Assembly (NCBI RefSeq): GCF_900141745.1
Contig: NZ_FSRM01000002.1
Span: forward strand, 1,612,001-1,676,000
DNA: 64,000 nt
Origin: Paraburkholderia phenazinium
Lineage (GTDB): Bacteria; Pseudomonadota; Gammaproteobacteria; Burkholderiales; Burkholderiaceae
Direction of reading: 5' to 3'
Shown: positions 45,487 to 55,105 of the stretch, piece by piece
Layout: each line of letters begins with the position of its first letter
How positions within the stretch are numbered: position 1 is the first letter of the stretch
Notes under the pieces: generated by a model
What the model was told of the DNA's origin: nothing
What the model saw: only the letters and a program-made list of their open reading frames with translations
The model's database searches: none
Program-made: the position numbers and the translations under genes

Positions 45487-47598
45487 ATGAGCACGAAAGA
45501 CAGAAAATCTCGCGTGAGATTGTCATCTGATATAGGCGGTACTTTTACAGACATCGTAGTGGAGCGTGATGGCGAGCGACTCACAAGCAAGGTGCTGACG
45601 ACGCCTGGCGAGCCGGAGCGAGCAGTGATCGACGGCACACTTTCCTTGCTCGCGGAGCATGAAATCTCCCCGTCTGACGTCGATCTTTTCATTCACGGAA
45701 CGACACTCGCGACCAATGCGATTATCGAGCGCAAGGGTGCATTGACCGCTGTTATCGGCACGGAAGGTTTCAGGGACACCCTGGACATCGCCGACGAAGG
45801 ACGCTTTGATCAATACGACATTTTCATCGACAAACCCGCGGCGCTGATTCCGCGGTCGCGTCGATTCACAGTGATTGAGCGTGTCAACGCGCGCGGCGAC
45901 GTCGTATTGCCACTTGACGACAAGTCGGTTCACGCATTGGCTCCCGAGCTCAGGCGTATGGGGATCAAGAGCGTCGCGGTTGCGTTGCTGCATTCGTATG
46001 CCAACCCGCAGCACGAACAGCGCGTTCGGGAAATCCTTGCAGAACAGTGTCCCGACATTGCCGTCACTCTCTCGTACGAAGTTTGTCCCGAAGTGCGCGA
46101 ATACGAACGGACCTCGACAGCAGTTGCAAACGCCTATGTGCAGCCGCTGATGGCGGGGTATCTGCAGCGGCTCGGAAAGGAGCTCGTAACACGTGGTTTC
46201 GATTGCCCGGTGTACCTGATGACGTCGGGTGGTGGCCTGACGACCCTTGAGACTGCCGCACGTTTCCCGATCCGCCTGGTGGAGAGCGGTCCGGCGGGCG
46301 GTGCCATCCTTGCGTCGTACGTTGCGGCCCAATGTGACGAGCACAAGGTCGTCTCGTTCGACATGGGTGGTACCACGGCGAAGATCTGTCTCATCGAAGA
46401 TCAGAAACCTCAATCGTCCCGCACCTTCGAAGTCGACCGCGCAGCGCGATTCCTGCGTGGTAGTGGACTGCCGTTGCGCATTCCCGTGATCGAAATGATA
46501 GAGATCGGTGCAGGGGGGGGGTCCATTGCCCATGTCGACACATTGAAGCGCATTGCGGTCGGGCCCGAGAGCGCAGGCTCCGAGCCGGGGCCCGCCTGTT
46601 ATGGTCGCGGTGGAGAAGAGCCAACGGTCACGGATTCGAATCTTTGCATCGGTCGAATCGATCCCGATCGTTTTGCTGGCGGCAAGATGAAGCTCTATCC
46701 GGACCGCTCGGCAGCCGCCCTGACACGAGCGATCGGGCAGAAGCTCGACCTTTCCGTGCACCACTCGGCCTACGGTGTCCTTGAAATGGTCGATGAAAAC
46801 ATGGCCAATGCTGCACGAGTGCACTCTGTGGAACGCGGCAAAGACATCGCGACACATACGATGATTGCCTTCGGCGGTGCGGCACCCCTGCACGCGGCTC
46901 GTCTTGCCGAGAAGCTGGGAATGAGAAGGGTGATCATCCCGGCAAACGCCGGTGTGGGATCTGCGGTCGGGTTTCTCCGGGCGCCGATTGCTTTCGAGGT
47001 CGTACGAAGCCGCTACATGACGTTGTCGACATTCGATGCGGGTCAGGCCAATCGACTCATCGACCAGATGCGTCAGGAGGCCAGTGCAGTTGTGCGCGCC
47101 GGTGCGGGCGACAGCGAACTTGTGGAAGTATGCGAAGCATTCATGCGCTACAAGGGCCAAGGACACGAGATCGTGGTGCGTGTGCCGGCGCGCGAGTTGA
47201 CGGCAGGCGATGCGGAGTCGCTTAGAGATGCTTTCGAAAAGGAATATATCGCATTGTTCTCGCGTGCAATTCCACACGCAATTGTCGAAATACTGACTTG
47301 GACGTTTTCGGTTAGCACGATAGCGGAAAAGCCCGATATCACGCGAAGGGGACCGGTGACGGCGACAGAGGCAACACCGGTCGGTGAACGAACCCTGTTC
47401 GACCCGGACTCGGACAAATCGATCACCGTTCCGGTCTATGCGCGAGAACAGATGGAAGTCGGCAACACGCTTACTGGGCCGGCCATTATCGCTGAATATG
47501 AGACGACGACGTTCGTGCCAGCGACCTTTAGCGCGTCCGTCAACGATCGACTCTGCATTGTGCTCGAGAAGAGCGTCTCCCAGGGAGAGTCAAGATGA
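45487..47598 (+). CDS. hyuA: Hydantoinase/oxoprolinase family protein, A subunit (N-methylhydantoinase A / acetophenone carboxylase type)
   Basis: 703 aa, family norm about 680-720. N-terminal domain with SSDIGGTFTDIVVERDG (phosphate-binding), DLFIHGTTLATNAIIERKG, central Hydantoinase_A domain with LVESGPAGGAILASYVA, SFDMGGTTAKICLIE, EIGAGGGSIAHVD, GPESAGSEPGPACYGRGG, and IAFGGAAPLHAARLAEKLGM, VIIPANAGVGSAVGFLRAP. The family opens cyclic amides (hydantoin, 5-oxoproline) or carboxylates ketones with ATP. Stop overlaps the start of the B subunit. The SDR and CoA genes in the island would also fit a ketone-carboxylase route; substrate unresolved. Confidence 0.9.
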   Translation: MSTKDRKSRVRLSSDIGGTFTDIVVERDGERLTSKVLTTPGEPERAVIDGTLSLLAEHEISPSDVDLFIHGTTLATNAIIERKGALTAVIGTEGFRDTLDIADEGRFDQYDIFIDKPAALIPRSRRFTVIERVNARGDVVLPLDDKSVHALAPELRRMGIKSVAVALLHSYANPQHEQRVREILAEQCPDIAVTLSYEVCPEVREYERTSTAVANAYVQPLMAGYLQRLGKELVTRGFDCPVYLMTSGGGLTTLETAARFPIRLVESGPAGGAILASYVAAQCDEHKVVSFDMGGTTAKICLIEDQKPQSSRTFEVDRAARFLRGSGLPLRIPVIEMIEIGAGGGSIAHVDTLKRIAVGPESAGSEPGPACYGRGGEEPTVTDSNLCIGRIDPDRFAGGKMKLYPDRSAAALTRAIGQKLDLSVHHSAYGVLEMVDENMANAARVHSVERGKDIATHTMIAFGGAAPLHAARLAEKLGMRRVIIPANAGVGSAVGFLRAPIAFEVVRSRYMTLSTFDAGQANRLIDQMRQEASAVVRAGAGDSELVEVCEAFMRYKGQGHEIVVRVPARELTAGDAESLRDAFEKEYIALFSRAIPHAIVEILTWTFSVSTIAEKPDITRRGPVTATEATPVGERTLFDPDSDKSITVPVYAREQMEVGNTLTGPAIIAEYETTTFVPATFSASVNDRLCIVLEKSVSQGESR

Positions 47599-49223
47599 AA
47601 TCGGAAGTCAGGCAAGGTGGACTGTACGAGATCCGCCGTCAGATCATGTGGAACAGACTGCTGGCGGTCGTCGAAGAGCAGGCGCAGACGCTGCTGCGAA
47701 CTGCGTTCAGTACGATTGTGCGCGAGTCAGGAGACCTCTCGGCAGGCGTATTTGATCTTCAAGGACGCATGCTGGCGCAGGCTGTGACGGGTACCCCTGG
47801 CCACGTCAACTCAATGGCCGAATCGGTTGGCCACTTCCTCAAGGCGTTCCCCGCAGATAGCATGAAGGCAGGGGACGTATATTGTACGAACGATCCATGG
47901 AAGGGAACGGGCCACCTGAATGATCTCGTGGTGGTGACGCCAGCCTTCCACGACGGCACCTTAGTCGCATTGTTCGCGTCGACAAGCCATCTGATGGACA
48001 TTGGGGGAATCGGGACGGTTCCAGACGGGACAGATGTCTTCATGGAAGGGCTTGCAGTGCCATTCATGAAGCTTTTTGACGCGGGTGTGCTCAACGAGAC
48101 GTTGATGGCTATTTTCAAAGCCAACACACGTACACCGGTCGACACGGAGGGAGATATCTATTCCCTTGTGAATTGCAATGCAATCGGTGCGCGGCGGCTT
48201 TCGGACATGATGCGGGAGTTCAACCTGGACAGCCTTGACGAACTCGGCCGACATATTCTCGAAAGCTCGCGTGCCGCGGTGCTGGCCGCAGTCAAGGAGC
48301 TGCCGAAGGGGTCATGGACAAGCTCCATGACGATCGACGGGTACAGCGAGCCTGTTACGTTGACTGCGAGGACGACGATCACGGAATCGGGAATTGCTGT
48401 TGACTTTGCCGGCTCCTCGCCAGCATCGGGAAAGGGCATCAACTGCCCGATGTCCTATACCAAAGCTTATGCAATTTTTGGACTGTCTTGCGCGGTTGCG
48501 CCGCATATACCTAACAACGCGGGCTCACTATCCTTGTTTGACGTAGTTGCGCCAGAAGGTTCTATTGTTAATGCGCTGAAACCTTCACCCGTAGCGTCAC
48601 GGCACATTGTTGGCCAGATGCTTCCTGATGTCGTGTTCGGCTGTTTGCACCAGGCGATTCCCGACCGCGTTCCCGCTGAAGGAACATCGTGCATTTACCT
48701 TATGACTTTCCGTGGACGCGACGGCGGTAGCAACGGCGCTTTCGCCAGTAGCATTGTGACAAACGGTGGCGTCGGCGCGCGTCCGGGTAAAGACGGGCTA
48801 AGTGCGACTGCGTACCCAAGCGGCGTTAAAGGCACGCCGATCGAGATTGTGGAAACCACGACGCCGTTGATGTTCTGGAAGAAAGAGCTGCGACCCGGTT
48901 CCGGGGGGGCAGGTCAATGGCGCGGCGGTAACGGCCTCGATATCGAAATCGAGAATATTTCTTCCAGCCCTATAGAACTTCTGGCTGCTTTTGACCGGAT
49001 AGAACATCCTCCTCGTGGCCGTAACGAAGGTCAGGACGGTGCAAGCGGATACCTTGGCATGCGTGACTCTGACAGGGTGATGGCAGGAAAGGGAACGCAG
49101 GTCATCCAGCCCGGCGAGGTTATTCAATTACGCACGCCGGGTGGCGGGGGCATTGGAAACCCGAAGTTGCGGGACAAAACCGCAGAACGGCTCGACGTTG
49201 AAAACGATCTCGTGATCCGGTAG
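47595..49223 (+). CDS. hyuB: Hydantoinase B/oxoprolinase family protein, B subunit
   Basis: 542 aa, typical length. Motifs: MWNRLLAVVEEQAQTLLRTA, FSTIVRESGDLSAGVFDLQG, GDVYCTNDPWKGTGHLNDL, VALFASTSHLMDIGG, TSCIYLMTFRGRDGG, TPLMFWKKELRPGSGGAGQW, and RTPGGGGIGNP near the end. Forms the metal-containing catalytic partner of HyuA, completing ATP-dependent amide hydrolysis or carboxylation. ATG 47595 overlaps the hyuA stop by 4 nt. Confidence 0.92.
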   Translation: MKSEVRQGGLYEIRRQIMWNRLLAVVEEQAQTLLRTAFSTIVRESGDLSAGVFDLQGRMLAQAVTGTPGHVNSMAESVGHFLKAFPADSMKAGDVYCTNDPWKGTGHLNDLVVVTPAFHDGTLVALFASTSHLMDIGGIGTVPDGTDVFMEGLAVPFMKLFDAGVLNETLMAIFKANTRTPVDTEGDIYSLVNCNAIGARRLSDMMREFNLDSLDELGRHILESSRAAVLAAVKELPKGSWTSSMTIDGYSEPVTLTARTTITESGIAVDFAGSSPASGKGINCPMSYTKAYAIFGLSCAVAPHIPNNAGSLSLFDVVAPEGSIVNALKPSPVASRHIVGQMLPDVVFGCLHQAIPDRVPAEGTSCIYLMTFRGRDGGSNGAFASSIVTNGGVGARPGKDGLSATAYPSGVKGTPIEIVETTTPLMFWKKELRPGSGGAGQWRGGNGLDIEIENISSSPIELLAAFDRIEHPPRGRNEGQDGASGYLGMRDSDRVMAGKGTQVIQPGEVIQLRTPGGGGIGNPKLRDKTAERLDVENDLVIR

Positions 49224-49338
49224 TGGCCTTGGTAGACGAGTCGGCGACTCGCTGTCTCTTGCGCAATAGGGGACGGCTGATCGCAATCGCCCACGTAATC
49301 CGGAATCACCACTTAGTTAGCAATAGGAGGAAGCGAAA

Positions 49339-50511
49339 GTGGCTCAGAAAGTCGTAATCATTGGCGGCGGAGTGATTGGCAGTGCAGTGGCCTATTTTCT
49401 ATTGGCGAATGAACCCGGCCTCTCCGTCACGGTCCTGGAGCGCGATCCGAGCTATGCTCGCTCGTCTTCTGCGCTTTCTGGATCCGGGATTCGCCAGCAG
49501 TTTTCGACTGCGGTGGCTGTTCAGATGTCGGGCTTCGGGCTCGAATTTCTTCGGTCCATGCCAGAACTTCTTGATGTGAACGGATCGAAACCGACGGCCA
49601 GTCTGCATGAAGGCGGATATCTGTTTCTTGCGGGTCGGCAGGGGGCCGATGTCCTGCGAGAGAACTGCGCAATGCAGAATAGTCTTGGAGCCAACATTGC
49701 GTTTCTGGATTGCAAGGGCCTGGTTGAGCGGTTTCCGTGGCTGAACGTGGACGATCTGGAAGCGGGTTCGTACGGGGTCTCAGGTGAAGGCTGGTTCGAT
49801 AGCTACGGTGTGCTTCAAGCACTAAGGAAAAAGGCCCAGGCGCTAGGTGCCCGCTACTTTCCATTGGAAGTTGTCGCTGTGCGTAGGCAAGCTCGCCGGG
49901 CCACCGGAGTCGCGACGTCCTCCGGCGAGGAGTTTGAATGTGACACGTTGGTTAATGCAGCCGGGCCGTGGGCTAGAAACATCGCAGCGATGCTCGATAT
50001 TGATCTCCCTGTGCACGCGCGCCGTCGGAGCATTTTCAACGTTTCATCCCCTGCTGTCCTAGAACGCGCTCCTCTCCTGATTGACCCTACTGGCGTCTGG
50101 TTTCGACCCGAAGGCAACGGTTACCTTTGCGGTATCGCACCCAAGCCAGAGAATGACCATGATGATTTGCCCCTGCACGAAGTAGATCACGCACTTTTCG
50201 ACGAGATCGTGTGGCCCAAACTCGCAGAACGGGTTCCCCAGTTTGAGGCGCTCAGAGTCGAGAGTTGCTGGTCTGGCTATTACGAGTACAACGTATTTGA
50301 TCAAAACGCCATCATCGGATACCACCCCGATGTCGAGAATTGCGTTTTTGCAAATGGTTTCAGTGGTCATGGTTTGCAACATGGACCTGCAACGGGACGT
50401 GCTGTGAGCGAGCTGATCAGAAATGGTCGCTATACAACGTTGGATGTTTCTTCTCTCGGTTGGTCCAGGGTGTTGGAAAACCAACCGATTGTCGAGAAAA
50501 ACGTCGTGTGA
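49339..50511 (+). CDS. FAD-dependent oxidoreductase (DAO family; amine/sarcosine dehydrogenase-like)
   Basis: 390 aa from GTG 49339 with AGGAGGAAG upstream. N-terminal FAD motif VVIIGGGVIGSAVAYFLL (residues 5-22), VLERD, SALSGSGIRQQFS (the covalent/flavin loop region), TLVNAAGPWARNIA, and C-terminal CVFANGFSGHGLQHGPATGR. The family oxidises C-N bonds of amino or N-methylamino acids. Coming after hydantoinase subunits and just before ETF, it may deliver electrons to that ETF, as sarcosine and dimethylglycine dehydrogenases do. That would fit a cyclic urea or N-methyl compound pathway, but no carbamoylase is seen. Confidence 0.87.
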   Translation: MAQKVVIIGGGVIGSAVAYFLLANEPGLSVTVLERDPSYARSSSALSGSGIRQQFSTAVAVQMSGFGLEFLRSMPELLDVNGSKPTASLHEGGYLFLAGRQGADVLRENCAMQNSLGANIAFLDCKGLVERFPWLNVDDLEAGSYGVSGEGWFDSYGVLQALRKKAQALGARYFPLEVVAVRRQARRATGVATSSGEEFECDTLVNAAGPWARNIAAMLDIDLPVHARRRSIFNVSSPAVLERAPLLIDPTGVWFRPEGNGYLCGIAPKPENDHDDLPLHEVDHALFDEIVWPKLAERVPQFEALRVESCWSGYYEYNVFDQNAIIGYHPDVENCVFANGFSGHGLQHGPATGRAVSELIRNGRYTTLDVSSLGWSRVLENQPIVEKNVV

Positions 50512-50534
50512 CAAGCATCCGGATATAAGGGGAA

Positions 50535-50573
50535 GACACGCGCTGACGGCGCGAAACGCCGTCAGCGCGTGTC
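50535..50573 (+). terminator. Perfect 17-bp hairpin between the FAD oxidoreductase and etfB
   Basis: GACACGCGCTGACGGCG (50535-50551) and CGCCGTCAGCGCGTGTC (50557-50573) pair perfectly around the 5-nt loop CGAAA. No T-run follows. Either a terminator or an mRNA processing/stability element that separates hyu expression from that of etfBA. Confidence 0.6.
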
Positions 50574-50636
50574 TGGACGCGTACTTGCGGAGAGCGACGC
50601 TGCGATTCAGTCGTGTGCGGCGATGAGAGGACATAC

Positions 50637-51386
50637 ATGAAAGTATTGGTGCCGGTGAAGAGAGTGGTCGATTACAACGTGAAAGTCCGGGTGAAATCGG
50701 ATGGCACGGGCGTCGACATTGCGAATGTAAAGATGTCGATGAATCCGTTCGACGAGATCGCCGTGGAAGAGGCGGTGCGTCTGCGGGAAGCGGGCGTGGC
50801 GACCGAAGTGATCGCTGTGTCGGCGGGCGTGACGCAGGCGCAGGAAACGTTGCGCACGGCGCTCGCGATCGGCGCGGACCGCGCGATCCTGATCGAGTCG
50901 TCGGAAGAACTGCAGCCGCTGGCTGTCGCCAAGCTGCTCAAGGCGCTGGTCGACAAGGAACAGCCATCGCTGATCATTCTCGGCAAGCAGGCCATCGACG
51001 ACGATTCGAACCAGACTGGTCAGATGCTGGCTGCCTTGGCGGGGTTGCCGCAGGCGACATTTGCATCGAAGGTTGTCGTGGCGGATGGCAAGGCAACCGT
51101 ATCGCGCGAAGTGGACGGCGGTGCGGAAACGCTGGCGCTGACGCTGCCGGCTGTGGTCACCACGGATCTGCGCCTGAACGAGCCGCGTTACGTCACGCTG
51201 CCGAACATCATGAAGGCGAAGAAGAAGCCGCTGGAGACGCTCAAGCCGGAAGACCTCGGTGTTGACGTGACCCCGCGCCTGAAGACGCTGAAGGTTGTCG
51301 AGCCGCCGAAGCGCTCCGCTGGCGTGAAGGTCGCCGATGTGAAGACGCTGGTCGAGAAGCTCAAGACCGAAGCCAAGGTGCTGTGA
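50637..51386 (+). CDS. etfB: Electron transfer flavoprotein, beta subunit
   Basis: 249 aa from ATG 50637 with AGAGG upstream; the longer frame is unlikely. Typical ETF-beta: [40 protein letters not shown] (family signature), [20 protein letters not shown] (AMP-binding), [21 protein letters not shown]. Binds AMP and, with EtfA, FAD; accepts electrons from acyl-CoA dehydrogenases or amine dehydrogenases and passes them to ETF:quinone oxidoreductase. Codon use is smoother and more GC-rich than in surrounding genes, like a core-genome copy. Confidence 0.97.
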   Translation: MKVLVPVKRVVDYNVKVRVKSDGTGVDIANVKMSMNPFDEIAVEEAVRLREAGVATEVIAVSAGVTQAQETLRTALAIGADRAILIESSEELQPLAVAKLLKALVDKEQPSLIILGKQAIDDDSNQTGQMLAALAGLPQATFASKVVVADGKATVSREVDGGAETLALTLPAVVTTDLRLNEPRYVTLPNIMKAKKKPLETLKPEDLGVDVTPRLKTLKVVEPPKRSAGVKVADVKTLVEKLKTEAKVL

Positions 51387-51399
51387 GGAGACGGACGAA

Positions 51400-52338
51400 A
51401 TGACGATTCTGGTAATTGCGGAACACGACAACGCGTCGCTGAAGGCTGCGACGCTGAACACGGTGGCAGCGGCAGCCAAGATTGGCGGCGATGTGCACGT
51501 GCTGGTGGCAGGTCACAACGCGCAGGGCGCGGCCGACGCTGCAGCCAAGGTCGCAGGTGTCGCCAAGGTGTTGCTGGCCGATGCGCCGCAACTCGAAGCA
51601 GGCCTCGCGGAAAACGTCGAAGCGACGGTGCTGAACATTGCGAAGGACTACTCGCATATCCTCGCGCCGGCTACCGCCTACGGCAAGAACATTGCCCCGC
51701 GTATCGCCGCGAAGCTCGATGTCGCACAGATCAGCGATATCACCGCCGTGGATTCCGCCGACACGTTCGAGCGCCCGATCTACGCAGGCAATGCGATCGC
51801 AACGGTGCAGTCGAGCGATCCGGTCAAGGTCATCACGGTGCGCTCCACCGGCTTCGACCCGGTAGCAGCAGAAGGCGGCAGCGCAACGGTCGAGAAGATC
51901 GAAGCCGCAGCCGACAGCGGCCTGTCGCAGTTCGTGAGCCGTGAAGTCACGAAGCTGGACCGTCCAGAGCTGACGTCGGCGTCGATCATCGTTTCCGGTG
52001 GCCGGGGTCTGGGCAGTGGCGAGAACTATACGAAGGTGCTCGAGCCGCTGGCGGACAAGCTGAACGCGGCACTAGGTGCCTCGCGTGCCGCAGTGGACGC
52101 GGGCTTTGTGCCGAACGACTATCAGGTGGGCCAGACGGGCAAGATCGTCGCGCCGCAACTGTACGTCGCGGTGGGCATCTCGGGTGCGATCCAGCATCTG
52201 GCCGGCATGAAGGACTCGAAGGTCATCGTGGCGATCAACAAGGACCCGGAAGCGCCGATTTTCAGCGTCGCCGACTACGGTCTGGTGGGAGACTTGTTCG
52301 ACCACGTCCCCGAGCTCGTCAATCAGCTGAATTTGTAA
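51400..52338 (+). CDS. etfA: Electron transfer flavoprotein, alpha subunit
   Basis: 312 aa. N-terminal domain [37 protein letters not shown]-terminal FAD domain [46 protein letters not shown] (split here from the family FAD signature), [21 protein letters not shown]. Starts 13 nt after etfB. Likely serves the two acyl-CoA dehydrogenases (39409-41623) and the FAD oxidoreductase (49339) of this island. The cell probably has another etfBA elsewhere; that is an expectation, not seen. Confidence 0.97.
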   Translation: MTILVIAEHDNASLKAATLNTVAAAAKIGGDVHVLVAGHNAQGAADAAAKVAGVAKVLLADAPQLEAGLAENVEATVLNIAKDYSHILAPATAYGKNIAPRIAAKLDVAQISDITAVDSADTFERPIYAGNAIATVQSSDPVKVITVRSTGFDPVAAEGGSATVEKIEAAADSGLSQFVSREVTKLDRPELTSASIIVSGGRGLGSGENYTKVLEPLADKLNAALGASRAAVDAGFVPNDYQVGQTGKIVAPQLYVAVGISGAIQHLAGMKDSKVIVAINKDPEAPIFSVADYGLVGDLFDHVPELVNQLNL

Positions 52339-52533
52339 ACGGCCCACAGCGATTCGAGTGTGTGCAGCAAAGCGCGAAATCTCAAATGATCAAGTTGAGC
52401 TTGGACTGTGAATTTGCACGAAGATTTTGACCTTACCAGCCTCACTGAAAGCCGAACCATGTCTTAAGGAGACACGTCGATCTTCCACGGGCGCATCGTG
52501 CGTGAATTCCCAAACTATCTACAAGGAGGTGGT

Positions 52534-53241
52534 ATGAGTGCCGAAAAAGTTGCTATCGTCACAGCTGCGGGTAAAGGCATGGGGGGGGCGATTGCGCAGG
52601 AGCTCGCATCCAGCGGTTATCGGGTGGCCCTCATGTCACCGTCGGGCAGCGCGGCGAAACTCGCTGAAGAACTGGGCGGTTTCGGTCTATCTGGCTCGGT
52701 TACAGAGGACGCTGACATTGATCGGCTGGTTCGGGAAACGCTTAACAAATACGGACGAATCGATGCGGTTGTTAACAATACTGGTCACCCTCCGAAAGGC
52801 GACCTGCTGACTCTTACCGATGACCAGTGGCGCAGCGGTCTTGACATCATCTTGTTGAACGTCATCCGTATGCTGCGGCGCGTTACACCGGTGTTCGAAT
52901 CACAAGGAGGCGGCGCGGTCGTTAATATTTCCAGCTTTGCCGCTGATTCACCGCTCCAGATCATGCCAGTTTCTTCGACGCTGCGAGCAGGGTTGAGTGC
53001 GTTCACGCACCTGTACGCGGAGCGTTACGCGGCGAAGAATATTCGTATCAACTCTGTACTGCCCGGCTACGTTGACAGTTGGGAGGACGCCCCGAAAGAA
53101 TTTGTTGCTGGCCTGCCGGCAGGGCGACTCGGCACCGTCGAGGAAATCGCCAAGACAGTTGCCTTTCTGCTGTCAGAAGGCGCGGGGTACATCACCGGAC
53201 AAAATATCCGTGTCGATGGAGCGCTGGTTCGAGCCCTGTAA
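52534..53241 (+). CDS. Atypical SDR-family protein lacking the YxxxK pair
   Basis: 235 aa from ATG 52534 with AAGGAGGTGGT upstream (the longer frame is not needed). Rossmann motif TAAGKGMGGAIAQEL and NNTGHP are kept, and VLPGYVDSW and YITGQNIRVDGALV are normal. At the catalytic position, where other SDRs have YxxxK, this protein reads VSSTLRAGLSAF: aligning back from NIRINSVLPG puts Ser at Tyr and Arg at Lys. So it may be a dehydrogenase of a divergent SDR branch or a non-catalytic protein. It lies between etfA and a PpnP-like gene, on the hyu strand. Confidence 0.82.
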   Translation: MSAEKVAIVTAAGKGMGGAIAQELASSGYRVALMSPSGSAAKLAEELGGFGLSGSVTEDADIDRLVRETLNKYGRIDAVVNNTGHPPKGDLLTLTDDQWRSGLDIILLNVIRMLRRVTPVFESQGGGAVVNISSFAADSPLQIMPVSSTLRAGLSAFTHLYAERYAAKNIRINSVLPGYVDSWEDAPKEFVAGLPAGRLGTVEEIAKTVAFLLSEGAGYITGQNIRVDGALVRAL

Positions 53242-53328
53242 GATTTCGTGCAGCGTGACATTCAGAAAAAGGTTGGCGCGCCCTGCCAGCCTTCTGTGTA
53301 AAAACCGGTTATATAAGGATATTTCAGA

Positions 53329-53649
53329 ATGCCAGACGATAAGCAATACGAAGGAGTATCAGTAGTAAAGCGGGCGAATGTCTTCGGCGAAAAATGCGTT
53401 TCGCACACGGTCATCTTTGCAGATGGGACGAGAAAGACGCTCGGTGTATTCCTTCGTGGAAAACTGACGATTCCTTCAGTAGTGGATGAGGAACTCGAGA
53501 TCCTGGCTGGTCATTGTTCGGTTCGACAAAAGAATCGCGCTGAGTGGACCGAATATCGTGCGGGTGATTTCTTTGAAGTCCCGCGCAACAGCTCGATCGA
53601 GGTAAATGTATTTGAAACGGTCGAATATATCTGCAGCTTCCGTGATTGA
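53329..53649 (+). CDS. ppnP: Pyrimidine/purine nucleoside phosphorylase PpnP-like (DUF1255, cupin)
   Basis: 106 aa, slightly longer than the usual ~94. The start KRANVFGEKCVSHTVIFADGTRKTLGVFL and the end VPRNSSIEVNVFETVEYICSF match the family (ANVYFDGKVTSRTV... in E. coli YaiE). PpnP splits nucleosides with phosphate to a base and ribose-1-phosphate. Its place in a catabolic island next to hydantoinase genes is suggestive of a pyrimidine- or purine-like substrate. That link is inference. Confidence 0.82.
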   Translation: MPDDKQYEGVSVVKRANVFGEKCVSHTVIFADGTRKTLGVFLRGKLTIPSVVDEELEILAGHCSVRQKNRAEWTEYRAGDFFEVPRNSSIEVNVFETVEYICSFRD

Positions 53650-53950
53650 CGGTTGCTCTCTGCTTGAAGGTGGACCGCGGTCGCTGCTTCTGCGCTGATC
53701 ATCGGCGATCCGTTGTGTTGACACCAGAAAGGATGGACGTTACGACTCAACGTCAATGATAGGGTCTGTAGAGCTGACGGTTCGAGGTCGCTGTCTTACG
53801 GCTTCGTTCCACCATACCGCCTAGATACGTTTCCCCAAACCCTAATGTGCAATTGGACGTCGGCCTATCCAGTAGGCGGGCAACGGCCGTTGACGTGGAA
53901 CGTGCCCGATGACCAGGCACGCCGATTTAAGGCAATGAGTAGAGGAATGT

Positions 53951-55093
53951 ATGCACATAGGAGTGCCAGCCGAGACGCGAGCGCACGAATCACGCGTTGC
54001 CGCCACCCCCGAGACGGTCAAGAAATACGTATCGCAGGGCCACCGGGTCACGATCCAGAGCGGCGCCGGAACTGGCGCCAGCTTTCCTGACGAGGCTTTC
54101 AGCGCGGTAGGCGCGGAGATCGTCGATGCAGCCACCGCCTTTGGCGCCGATCTCGTCCTCAAGGTCCAATCGCCGACTGAGACCGAGCTGCCGCATCTGA
54201 AACGCGGCGCGGTGCTGGTGGGCATGCTCGATCCTTTCAATGCCGACAACGCGGCGAAGCTCGCAACGGCTGGTGTAACGGCCTTTGCGCTGGAAGCCGC
54301 GCCGCGCACGACCCGTGCGCAGAGTCTCGACGTGCTGTCGTCGCAAGCCAACATTGCCGGCTACAAGGCCGTGCTGCTCGCCGCCGATCTCTACCCCCGT
54401 TTCATGCCGATGCTGATGACCGCCGCAGGCACGGTGAAAGCGGCGCGTGTGCTGATTCTCGGCGCCGGCGTGGCGGGTCTGCAGGCGATCGCGACCGCCA
54501 AGCGCCTGGGCGCCGTGATCGAAGCTTCGGACGTGCGTCCGGCGGTGAAAGAGCAGATCGAATCGCTCGGCGCCAAGTTTCTCGACGTGCCGTATGAGAC
54601 CGACGAGGAGCGCGAGGCCGCACAGGGTGTGGGCGGTTATGCTCGGCCCATGCCGCCGAGCTGGCTCCAACGCCAGGGCGCTCTCGTCCACGAACGCGCC
54701 AAACAGGCCGATATCGTCATCACGACCGCGCTGATCCCCGGCCGTCCTGCACCGACGCTGATCTCGGTCGAAACCGTGCAGGCCATGAAACCCGGTTCCG
54801 TGCTGATCGATCTGGCGGCTGGCCGTGGCCCCGAGTACGAAGGCCAGCGCGGCGGCAACTGTCCGCTCACCGTAGCGGACAAGATCGTGACCAGAAACGG
54901 CGTGCAGATCGTCGGCTTCACGAACCTGGCCTCGATGGTGGCCGCCGACGCCTCCTCGCTCTACGCACGCAACCTGCTCGACTTCCTGAAGCTGATCATC
55001 AACAAGGAAGGCGCACTCAACATCGATCTCGCGGACGACATCGTCGCGGCCACGCTGCTGGCCCGTGACGGCGAAGTCACGCGCAAGGCATAA
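53951..55093 (+). CDS. pntAA: NAD(P) transhydrogenase subunit alpha, part 1 (NAD-binding domain I)
   Basis: 380 aa. Alanine dehydrogenase/PntA fold: MHIGVPAETRAHESRVAATPE, SGAGTGASFPDEAF, DVLSSQANIAGYKAVL, NAD Rossmann motif LILGAGVAGLQAIATAKRLG, RGPEYEGQRGGNCPLT. Soluble NAD(H)-binding part of the proton-translocating transhydrogenase, in the three-gene split form. AGAGGA lies 4 nt before ATG 53951. Followed by pntAB (12 nt) and pntB (overlap). Codon use resembles core genes. It may supply NADPH or rebalance cofactor for the reductive steps of the island. Confidence 0.95.
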   Translation: MHIGVPAETRAHESRVAATPETVKKYVSQGHRVTIQSGAGTGASFPDEAFSAVGAEIVDAATAFGADLVLKVQSPTETELPHLKRGAVLVGMLDPFNADNAAKLATAGVTAFALEAAPRTTRAQSLDVLSSQANIAGYKAVLLAADLYPRFMPMLMTAAGTVKAARVLILGAGVAGLQAIATAKRLGAVIEASDVRPAVKEQIESLGAKFLDVPYETDEEREAAQGVGGYARPMPPSWLQRQGALVHERAKQADIVITTALIPGRPAPTLISVETVQAMKPGSVLIDLAAGRGPEYEGQRGGNCPLTVADKIVTRNGVQIVGFTNLASMVAADASSLYARNLLDFLKLIINKEGALNIDLADDIVAATLLARDGEVTRKA

Positions 55094-55105
55094 CTGGAGC
55101 CCGCG

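Noticed and set aside
45523..47277. 584-codon minus-strand frame opposite hyuA
   Set aside because: Overlaps the whole of a clear HyuA gene and shows no motif or ribosome site.
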